From JALUUH01 sp964636675 (GTDB lineage: Bacteria; Pseudomonadota; Gammaproteobacteria; S012-40), in contig CAZWUO010000047.1 in NCBI GenBank assembly GCA_964636675.1, forward strand, positions 1-20,943: a stretch of DNA of 20,943 nucleotides, written 5' to 3'. The notes under the pieces were generated by a model. It did not search any database. It was not told where the DNA came from and saw only the letters and a list, made by a program, of their open reading frames with translations. A program made the translations under genes and the position numbers. Below, in pieces: positions 14,846 through 20,943 of this stretch (position 1 is its first letter; the number at the start of each line of letters is the position of its first letter).

Positions 14846-15865
14846 ATGTTTTATCCCTTAGCCCGTTCTGTATTATTCCAGCTTGATGCTGAAACATCAC
14901 ATCATTGTAGTTTAAATTGCTTGCGCCTAGTGCATCGTTACGGTTTTTCCAAATTATTATATGCTGACCAAGTTAACGATCCAACGAGGATAATGGGTTT
15001 GCAATTTGCGAATAAAGTGGGTTTGGCTGCGGGCTTGGATAAGAATGGTGATTATATCGATGCGCTTGCTGTGTTAGGTTTTGGTGCCATTGAAATAGGT
15101 ACTGTTACGCCTAGGCCGCAGTTGGGGAATCCAACACCGCGTTTGTTTCGTTTGCCCAAAGTGCAAGCGATTATTAATCGCATGGGATTCAATAATAAAG
15201 GGGTTGATTATCTGATTTCCAAGGTGAATGCGTCGCATTATGACGGCATATTAGGCATTAACATCGGAAAAAATGCAGATACTCCGTTAGAAAAATCGGT
15301 TGATGATTATGTGATTTGTTTGCGTAAGGTGTATGCGTTTGCGAGTTATGTTGTCATTAATATATCATCTCCAAACACAAAAAATTTACGCCAATTGCAA
15401 CAAGGCGATGAATTAAATAAATTGCTTAATGTGCTTAAACAAGAACAGCATGCCTTAAAGCTTGCACACGGGAAATATGTACCCGTTGTGGTAAAGATTG
15501 CACCGGACTTAACAGGCAATGAAGTTGACGCTATTGCTCAACGGTTATTGGCTAACGAAATAGACGGTGTTATTGCGACGAACACAACAATAGATAAACA
15601 AGCGGTTGCACACCTCGCCCATGGCGCCGAGCAGGGTGGTCTCAGCGGTGCTCCGTTAACCCAAGCCTCAACAATGCTCATCCATCGCTTGGTGGAAATA
15701 TTGGGCGATGCGATACCGGTTATCGGTGTTGGAGGCATTATGTCTGCGCAAGATGCAATAGATAAAACCCAAGCCGGTGCGCGCTTGGTTCAAATTTATA
15801 CAGGCTTGGTTTATCAAGGCCCTGGATTGATTCGGCAAATTGCCACTGTTTTAAAAACGGGCTAA
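14846..15865 (+). CDS. pyrD: Dihydroorotate dehydrogenase (quinone), class 2
   Basis: A 339-residue peripheral inner-membrane flavoenzyme of pyrimidine synthesis, oxidising dihydroorotate to orotate with quinone as acceptor. The N-terminal helices (MFYPLARSVLFQLDAETSHH) are the class 2 membrane/quinone-binding extension. The core shows GLAAGLDKNG (59-68), NRMGFNN (111-117), INISSPNTKNLR (171-182) with catalytic Ser175, and GVGGIMSAQDA near the C-terminus for FMN phosphate binding. Length matches E. coli PyrD (336). The start is fixed by this N-terminal match even though no ribosome site is visible. A long T-rich leader region precedes it. Confidence 0.97.
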   Translation: MFYPLARSVLFQLDAETSHHCSLNCLRLVHRYGFSKLLYADQVNDPTRIMGLQFANKVGLAAGLDKNGDYIDALAVLGFGAIEIGTVTPRPQLGNPTPRLFRLPKVQAIINRMGFNNKGVDYLISKVNASHYDGILGINIGKNADTPLEKSVDDYVICLRKVYAFASYVVINISSPNTKNLRQLQQGDELNKLLNVLKQEQHALKLAHGKYVPVVVKIAPDLTGNEVDAIAQRLLANEIDGVIATNTTIDKQAVAHLAHGAEQGGLSGAPLTQASTMLIHRLVEILGDAIPVIGVGGIMSAQDAIDKTQAGARLVQIYTGLVYQGPGLIRQIATVLKTG

Positions 15866-16087
15866 GCAATAAAACCGTTGTAATTTGCTCAGGTTTTTGG
15901 TTCTATAAACATCCGGCGAGTTTACGTATAAATAAACCAATAAAAACCGCTCGGACGGTGTACTAATTTACCTCCAAGAAAGCCGAATGCTAGCTTGAAT
16001 ACCCATGCCGTAAAAGTTTCACGCAAGTCGCATCAAAACTGTTTGTATTTTTAGTTTTTAGCTAAAAAATAGTGATGGAGAAGTCTG

Positions 16088-17245
16088 TTGAAACCTGATT
16101 ATTCAAACGCGAATTTGGTTAACCTGATGGCGTCAATATATAATGCCTTAGGTCATTCGATAAGCCCCTATCCAAGTTTGGATATATTGGATGAGTTTCA
16201 AATCGGCAAGTCGCGAAATCTGGTTGTTATGTTGCTGGACGGACTGGGTTACGCGTATGTCAAACAACAGGGTCTTAACAGTTATATTGAACAAAACACG
16301 TGTGGCCGCTTAAGCTCGGTATTTCCTACGACGACATCTTCAGCCTTAACGACCTTGGCGAGTGGTTTAGCCCCCCAGCAGCATGCGGTGACGGGTTGGT
16401 TTATGTATTTGAAGGAACTTGGAATGGTATCGGCTATCTTGCCTTTTCGTGCACGTATTGGTGGTGAGTGCTTGAGTTCCTGCGGGATTTTGATCAACGA
16501 TGTTGTCGACGTGCCAATGGCTGTGTCGCGTATACCGCGTAAATCCACACTGATATCCCAAAACAATATTTTGAATTCCGCGTATTCTTTGATGTTACAC
16601 CAAGGAGCGGAAAGAAAAGGCTATGGGAGTTTAAGCGAATATTTTAGGCATATTCACAGTGCTGTGACCGCGACAGATGAGCAAAAATATATTTATGCTT
16701 ATTGGCCAACATTCGATGAACACTGTCATGTTTATGGAGTCGATAGTTCTCGCACGAAAACCCATTTTAATCAAATTGACCGTGAGCTGGAACAATTGGT
16801 TAGCTCGTTGCAAGGTACTGATACGACGATCGTGTTAACCGCAGATCATGGTTTGCTGGATACTCATGCTGAGCGCGTGATTAATTTAGATGAATATCCC
16901 GATATTCTCGAGTGTTTGGCATTGCCCCTCAGTGGTGAACCGAGGACAGCGTATTGCAATGTTCGTATGAATATGGCGAAGCAATTCGAAAATCGAGTGA
17001 TTCAACAGTTGTCCGGTTATTTTGACCTGCACCGTAGTGAAAACTTAATTGCGGCAAACTATTTTGGTTTGGGTGATGCCCACCCGCAATTAAAAAACCG
17101 GGTTGGTGACTATATATTACTCGCGAAAGAAAACTATGTGATTAAAGATCGGGTATTGGGCGAAGGGGATTTTAGTCAAATAGGTGTTCATGGTGGGCTA
17201 AGTGAGCAAGAATTATACGTCCCATTGGTTGTGTTTCAGACCTAA
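16088..17245 (+). CDS. Alkaline phosphatase-superfamily nucleotide pyrophosphatase/phosphodiesterase-like protein
   Basis: 385 residues. The TTG at 16088 is the likely start because GGAG (16077-16080) lies seven bases upstream and no ATG fits the conserved N-terminal strand. The two-metal site of the type I phosphodiesterase/NPP family is present: Asp51 (VVMLLDGLG), nucleophile Thr82 in FPTTTSSALTTLASG, Asp210 and His214 (TFDEHCH), Asp253 and His254 (LTADHG), and His368 (GVHGG). No signal peptide or membrane segment is seen, so the enzyme is probably cytoplasmic. The substrate is not shown by sequence; nucleotide or phosphodiester compounds are typical. It seems to be transcribed alone, 222 bp after pyrD. 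Confidence 0.88.
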   Translation: MKPDYSNANLVNLMASIYNALGHSISPYPSLDILDEFQIGKSRNLVVMLLDGLGYAYVKQQGLNSYIEQNTCGRLSSVFPTTTSSALTTLASGLAPQQHAVTGWFMYLKELGMVSAILPFRARIGGECLSSCGILINDVVDVPMAVSRIPRKSTLISQNNILNSAYSLMLHQGAERKGYGSLSEYFRHIHSAVTATDEQKYIYAYWPTFDEHCHVYGVDSSRTKTHFNQIDRELEQLVSSLQGTDTTIVLTADHGLLDTHAERVINLDEYPDILECLALPLSGEPRTAYCNVRMNMAKQFENRVIQQLSGYFDLHRSENLIAANYFGLGDAHPQLKNRVGDYILLAKENYVIKDRVLGEGDFSQIGVHGGLSEQELYVPLVVFQT

Positions 17246-17335
17246 GAAATCTTTGATGAAGTCCTTTAGCAAGCGATAACAACATTGAAAACAAACTCGA
17301 GATACGAGCTCATTCCGGACTACTTCAGCAGTATC

Positions 17336-17635
17336 TTATCTTCTACGTAGAATAGCTATCCATCTCGCTAAGTTGAGTAAACTGGCGAGCGAGGCTGCAA
17401 CATAGGTGAGTGCTGCTGCCCTGAGTATTTGATTGACGGCTTTTTCTTCGCTCTTGGTAATATAGACGGGAATATGCTGCAGCCCCTGTTGGTCGAGTAG
17501 ATGCCTGGCGAGTTGCCCCCCGGTTCCCGGAAAGCTGTCGTTGTGTTTACTATATTTTTTAAAGGTGTGTCGCGCCCACCACTGGGGTGCAAAGACAAGA
17601 GTGACGACAAAAATTCCTAGGATAACGAAATGCAT
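17336..17635 (-). CDS. Internally deleted YugP-type membrane zinc peptidase
   Basis: 99 residues in an intact frame. The first 60 resemble the N-terminus of YugP-family neutral zinc metallopeptidases: a membrane segment (VILGIFVVTLVFAPQWWA), TFKKYSKHND, then TGGQLARHLLDQQGLQHIPVYIT. The last 39 resemble the family's C-terminus: EEKAVNQILRAAALTYVAAS, then a membrane helix. Full-length relatives have about 220-230 residues. The part with the HEXXH zinc motif and central membrane segments is absent, with an apparent in-frame join near residue 60. It cannot be an active peptidase of the known kind. It may be decaying, or a retained two-helix membrane protein. No Shine-Dalgarno is visible before the ATG at 17635. 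Confidence 0.75.
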   Translation of the reverse strand: MHFVILGIFVVTLVFAPQWWARHTFKKYSKHNDSFPGTGGQLARHLLDQQGLQHIPVYITKSEEKAVNQILRAAALTYVAASLASLLNLARWIAILRRR

Positions 17636-17705
17636 AACGCAAACTTTATGAAATATAACTGTTCTATACTATAGAATAAGGTTGCATGATTATACCGAAT
17701 ATTGC

Positions 17706-17722
17706 AAATGTACGAAATGTAC
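17706..17722. repeat. Tandem octamer AAATGTAC upstream of the ATPase operon
   Basis: AAATGTAC occurs at 17706-17713 and 17715-17722, a nine-base period, about 45-60 bp upstream of the -10 box at 17766. The position suits an activator or repressor site. Confidence 0.35.
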
Positions 17723-17742
17723 ACGCCAAGCTATTTCAAGGT

Positions 17743-17771
17743 TTATTTTAAGTGAATTAGTCGTGTATAAT
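17743..17771 (+). promoter_or_regulatory. Probable promoter of the ATPase/outer-membrane protein operon
   Basis: A consensus TATAAT at 17766-17771 has only a weak -35 (TTATTT, 17743-17748) at 17 bp. Transcription would start near 17778, giving a leader of about 53 bases. In that leader CATCAA (17778-17783) can pair with TTGATG (17809-17814) just before GGAG (17814-17817). That pairing could affect ribosome access. Confidence 0.55.
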
Positions 17772-17830
17772 CAGCCTCATCAATAACACCGAATACATTG
17801 TCCTGGCGTTGATGGAGTGTTGATACTGAA

Positions 17831-20131
17831 ATGTATGAAGCTCACTTCAATTTAAAATCTCAACCTTTCCGCTTAAATCCGGATGCGCGTTTTTTCTACG
17901 CGAGTAAAAAACACGATAAAGCACTTTCCTATCTAGAGTTTGGTCTTAACCAGGGTGAGGGGTTTTTAGTGGTAACTGGAGATCCAGGTACCGGAAAAAC
18001 ATTATTGCTTCAGGTTTTGGAGAAAGAACTGGGGTCGCAATATCTCATTTCTCGGGTTAATACCAGCACAAAATTGACGGCCATCGAATTATTAAAGCTT
18101 ATTGCTATCGGCTTTGGTATGCAACAAATAGCAGATGATAAAATCACCTTATTAAATCAATTAAATGGTTTTTTCAACAAGAATCTCAATACTTATCGAC
18201 ATGGCTTAATACTCATTGATGAGTCTCATCACTTATCTGCTGAGGTGCTGGAAGAGTTACGTTTGCTGACTAATTTTCAACGGCGGGGCATTTACAAGCT
18301 GCAATGTTTCTTGGTAGGGCAGTCTAGTTTGCGCGAAACCCTAGCAGACCCTGCGTTGCATCAATTAAGCCAGCGTATCGTTGCTGCCTGTCATTTACAT
18401 CCATTGGATAAGGTCGAGACCCAAGCATACATCCAGACTCGATTAGCATATGCAGGTTACCCGCATCGGGTGTTATTCAGCAATGCGTCTGTTTCAGTTA
18501 TCCATAAATTTACCCAAGGTATACCGCGCAGAATCAACCGGGTTTGTGATCGTGCGTTACTCTGGGCAGCAGTCAACGAGCAAGTTGAAATTAGCGAGGA
18601 TTGTGTCTGTGAGGTTATTGAGGAACTCAGTGGCGAGATGGAGTCTGAGTTTGCTAGCGCCACAAACAGAAGCCTTGAATTTGATTTTTCTGATCCTAAT
18701 CCTGTTTCACCCATCAAAAATGTCATCGCACTTAATGATTTTGGGGCAAAACATAAAAACTTGACGGGCTATCAGCAACCACTTCCTGGAGTGAATATTT
18801 CGTTAGCCTTGGGTAATCTGGCAACCGAGCCTGCGATGTATGGTGACATAGGAATAGTAGGTCATCGTAGTGTCGTGATCGATGCAGCGGATAACGGTGA
18901 TTCCAAGAGTCAGATGAATATCCAAGACCAAGAGCGGCTTACTTCTTGGTTTAATAAGTCGCAAACAGAAATTGTATCGAAAAAACAAAAAAAAGAGCGT
19001 ATAGGTGATAAATTTACTAAGCGTGGCTTAACGGTAATCCTTAATCTCGTTCAAAAGCTATTTCCTGATTACAGATATCACTTTAATCAAAAAACGCAAA
19101 CAGCTATGGCATTAAAAGGAGGGGGTACACTTGTCGCGTTGGCCATGATACTTATCGTTTTTCAGGATTCATTGCTTGATAATAATGTGCTAACGACTCC
19201 CCCTTATGCTGCAAAAAATGCAGTCACAGAAAACACAGTATCTAAAGTTACGTTGACAAACAAAACACCCGTGGAAAGTCCTTTGTTTGAATCTCATCTT
19301 GATCATTTAAAGATATTTCCTGAGTCGCTTGCTCCGAGTTTGCAGCGTGCTGAGGTAGCTGAAGAGCCTGCCGATAGTAATAGCAAATATTCAGCGGCTC
19401 CGCAGTCCTCGCGTGAGATGGCTGTTACTCTCAAGCAAGCTCCGCTATTGCAAACAAAGACCGAAATACCAGAAGCTTCGTTTTCGACGCTGGGTGATCA
19501 GCAAGTAGCAATCCTGCAAACTGCGCACAAAGAATTATCCTTAACAGAGATGAATGACGATAAACACCTCATTGATATTGAAAAAATTTCTCGTGTGTCT
19601 TTATTGATAGCTCCAGTAAATCCACAGGAACGTGTTGCTATTGAAGAAGCTCAAGTTGCTCCGCCGCAACTATTGATAAATAGCCAAATGACAAATATTC
19701 AAGCAGAAGCAGTAAACAGAGCCGAGGATGTGCATGAAAAAAATGCGACAAGTTCACTTAATGTGATTCTCGATAGTGATGTTGATTCGCTGATTGATAA
19801 ATACACCTCTGCATATAAAGACGCAAATTTGGATAAAATTTCGGATGTATTAAATAAAAATATCAAGACGGATAATCTTTCTTCTAAAACATTGCTTATC
19901 GCAGAGTATGCAAAATTGTTTAATATTACCGAAAAGAGAAATATAAATTTTTCAAATATAGTGTGGGATAAAAAAAATGAGCGAGCAGTGGGGAAAGGTC
20001 GATTCAGCGTTTCAATTATTGAGAAAGGTCGATTTAGCGAAAAAAATTTCAACGGCGCATTTACCCTACATATGGAAAAAAATGATTCAGAAGTCTCTAT
20101 TACCGAGATATATTACGTTTATGATAATTAG
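17831..20131 (+). CDS. ExeA/exosortase-associated-type AAA ATPase with membrane segment and C-terminal NTF2/SnoaL-like domain
   Basis: 766 residues. Residues 1-270 strongly resemble the ATPase found in exosortase (XrtA/PEP-CTERM) polysaccharide loci and GspA/ExeA: YEAHFNLKSQPFRLNPDARF, FGLNQGEGFLVVTG, Walker A GDPGTGKT (50-57), Walker B LILIDE (126-131), and a sensor-like FLVGQ (160-164). A long linker follows, then a membrane segment at about 431-449. A low-complexity, probably periplasmic stretch runs to about 640. The last 120 residues look like an NTF2/SnoaL-type cone fold (VDSLIDKYTSAYKDANLDKI, ending VSITEIYYVYDN). ExeA has the same cytoplasmic-ATPase, membrane, periplasm order but ends in a peptidoglycan-binding domain. 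The ATG at 17831 gives the family N-terminus; GGAG lies 13 bases upstream. It overlaps the outer-membrane protein gene by 11 bp. No exosortase or glycosyltransferase is visible in the window. Confidence 0.85.
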   Translation: MYEAHFNLKSQPFRLNPDARFFYASKKHDKALSYLEFGLNQGEGFLVVTGDPGTGKTLLLQVLEKELGSQYLISRVNTSTKLTAIELLKLIAIGFGMQQIADDKITLLNQLNGFFNKNLNTYRHGLILIDESHHLSAEVLEELRLLTNFQRRGIYKLQCFLVGQSSLRETLADPALHQLSQRIVAACHLHPLDKVETQAYIQTRLAYAGYPHRVLFSNASVSVIHKFTQGIPRRINRVCDRALLWAAVNEQVEISEDCVCEVIEELSGEMESEFASATNRSLEFDFSDPNPVSPIKNVIALNDFGAKHKNLTGYQQPLPGVNISLALGNLATEPAMYGDIGIVGHRSVVIDAADNGDSKSQMNIQDQERLTSWFNKSQTEIVSKKQKKERIGDKFTKRGLTVILNLVQKLFPDYRYHFNQKTQTAMALKGGGTLVALAMILIVFQDSLLDNNVLTTPPYAAKNAVTENTVSKVTLTNKTPVESPLFESHLDHLKIFPESLAPSLQRAEVAEEPADSNSKYSAAPQSSREMAVTLKQAPLLQTKTEIPEASFSTLGDQQVAILQTAHKELSLTEMNDDKHLIDIEKISRVSLLIAPVNPQERVAIEEAQVAPPQLLINSQMTNIQAEAVNRAEDVHEKNATSSLNVILDSDVDSLIDKYTSAYKDANLDKISDVLNKNIKTDNLSSKTLLIAEYAKLFNITEKRNINFSNIVWDKKNERAVGKGRFSVSIIEKGRFSEKNFNGAFTLHMEKNDSEVSITEIYYVYDN

Positions 20132-20723
20132 GCAGTTTTTTTCAGTGTTGATAGTGTTCTCTCTGTCGCTAGATGTCGTGCAGGCCACGATACCCGGCCT
20201 TCCGGATAGTACCCTGCGCTATGGTTTTTCGATGGGAGCCTTGTCAATGGGTGTCGATGATCCTGTAGGCTTAAATCCTGATGCGCAGTCGGTTGTTCCG
20301 CTTAACTTAATGCTGACGGATTGGTTACCAGATGGAAAAAGGTATTGGCTGGATTTGATATTTGCGCAAGCGGCATATGCATCGGCGCCGCATAAAGTGG
20401 GGCAAAATGTTCGTTATATCTCGTTACGTACCTTCATTCAAAAAGATGTGAAATTAGCAGATAAAATAATACCGTGGGTAGGCGTGGGACTCGAGTTGAG
20501 TCAAACAAGCTATACTATCCGGCATACTAAAACGAGTGACGGATTTTTATTAGAGAAGTTTGGTGACAGGTCGCGGCTTAATCTTGGTTTAGTATTTAAT
20601 TTAACGGCGGACTGGGAATTGAAAAATAATTGGTTCATTGGCATGAAAATAGAGCAAGTATTCAATCCTGAGAATAATTTGAATACTCGAGGCGGATTTG
20701 CTTATCTATTATATCATTTGTAA
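20121..20723 (+). CDS. Small outer-membrane beta-barrel protein
   Basis: 200 residues from the ATG at 20121. A longer frame from 19977 reads through the ATPase gene and lacks a signal at its start. The signal peptide MIIRQFFSVLIVFSLSLDVV ends at QA|TIPG, cleavage after residue 22. The mature part alternates polar and hydrophobic residues in several strands (LRYGFSMGALSMG, WLDLIFAQAAYAS, RYISLRTFIQKDV, IPWVGVGLELSQTSY, RLNLGLVFNLTADWEL, NWFIGMKIEQVF) and ends in FAYLLYHL, consistent with an eight-strand barrel. The last residue is Leu rather than the usual Phe or Trp. The start overlaps the ATPase gene by 11 bp, so the two are probably translationally coupled. I do not recognise a specific family. 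Confidence 0.75.
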   Translation: MIIRQFFSVLIVFSLSLDVVQATIPGLPDSTLRYGFSMGALSMGVDDPVGLNPDAQSVVPLNLMLTDWLPDGKRYWLDLIFAQAAYASAPHKVGQNVRYISLRTFIQKDVKLADKIIPWVGVGLELSQTSYTIRHTKTSDGFLLEKFGDRSRLNLGLVFNLTADWELKNNWFIGMKIEQVFNPENNLNTRGGFAYLLYHL

Positions 20724-20743
20724 TAGGTTTAAGAGTTTCTATA

Positions 20744-20943
20744 GTGAATAAATTGTTATTACGTTTTTTTAAATTTTTTCTTATGGCCTGTTTATTCCTG
20801 TTATCTGCGTGCGGGCTGGGCTTTGATGCTGTCGAATTTCCTGTAGAGCGGCCTGTTTCGATAGTTTCCGGTAGTGGCTCCGGTGGGTTTTTAAAAAAAT
20901 CCGATATTAATATTTACCAATTAACGGATGCAGGGCGTATAGG
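20744..20943 (+). CDS. Lipoprotein, 5' part only
   Basis: Runs off the right edge; 66 residues are visible. The GTG at 20744 is preferred (AAGAG at 20731-20735, eight bases upstream). It gives a complete lipoprotein signal with a basic start (MNKLLLRFFKFF), hydrophobic core and the canonical lipobox LSAC at 20-23. Downstream is a Gly/Ser stretch (SGSGSGG) and a segment SDINIYQLTDAGRIG that may begin a beta-sandwich domain. The 20-bp gap after the barrel gene points to one operon. The Asp at +2 inner-membrane retention signal is absent (Gly), so outer-membrane sorting is expected. Confidence 0.75.
   Translation, partial: MNKLLLRFFKFFLMACLFLLSACGLGFDAVEFPVERPVSIVSGSGSGGFLKKSDINIYQLTDAGRI

Noticed and set aside
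19977..20120. Longer start for the outer-membrane protein
   Set aside because: The extension is the ATPase gene read in another frame; the signal peptide begins exactly at 20121.
1..20943. CRISPR arrays, complete insertion sequences, integrases or phage genes
   Set aside because: No spaced direct repeats, transposase or integrase motifs were seen on either strand; the mobile-like signals are limited to short inverted repeats.

Overview
The window looks like chromosomal DNA of a gammaproteobacterium of moderate base composition (low-to-mid 40s % GC by eye). Its first third keeps the classic order rsgA(-) / orn(+) / queG(-) / nnr(+) / tsaE(+) / amiB(+) known from E. coli. It also has a gammaproteobacterial-type RimO, a class 2 PyrD, and a tRNA-His with the extra 5' G and an encoded CCA. 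I cannot name the genus.

Layout. 1-212: the end of an upstream unit with a good terminator, a palindromic intergenic repeat, and the leader of an HDOD signalling gene (213-1067). 1075-6124: housekeeping genes for ribosome maturation (rsgA), RNA turnover (orn), tRNA modification (queG, tsaE) and NAD(P)H-hydrate repair (nnr). 6215-7555: the LysM amidase amiB. The usual next gene, mutL, is absent. In its place are a hybrid sensor kinase with two receivers (7627-10155) and an unrecognised 137-residue protein (10230-10643). 10874-10950: tRNA-His, converging on rimO (10995-12311, minus).

12439-14130 (minus) is a large Thr/Ser-rich surface lipoprotein with Ig/carboxypeptidase-regulatory-like domains and its own terminator. 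Upstream lies a 715-bp T-rich non-coding stretch with two micro-ORFs and a helically phased series of T-tracts, ending at pyrD (14846-15865). 16088-17245 is a nucleotide pyrophosphatase/phosphodiesterase-like enzyme. 17336-17635 (minus) is an internally deleted YugP-type membrane zinc peptidase.

17831 to the right edge is a plus-strand operon-like group. It holds an ExeA/exosortase-associated-type AAA ATPase extended by a membrane segment and a C-terminal NTF2/SnoaL-like domain. An 11-bp-overlapping small outer-membrane protein and the start of a lipoprotein follow. Cytoplasmic ATPase, periplasmic domain, outer-membrane barrel and lipoprotein together suggest a trans-envelope assembly. I do not recognise it as a described system, and it is the best candidate for something new here. 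Other notable points are a kinase whose phospho-acceptor His is replaced by Gln, the truncated peptidase, and two unrelated inverted-repeat elements.
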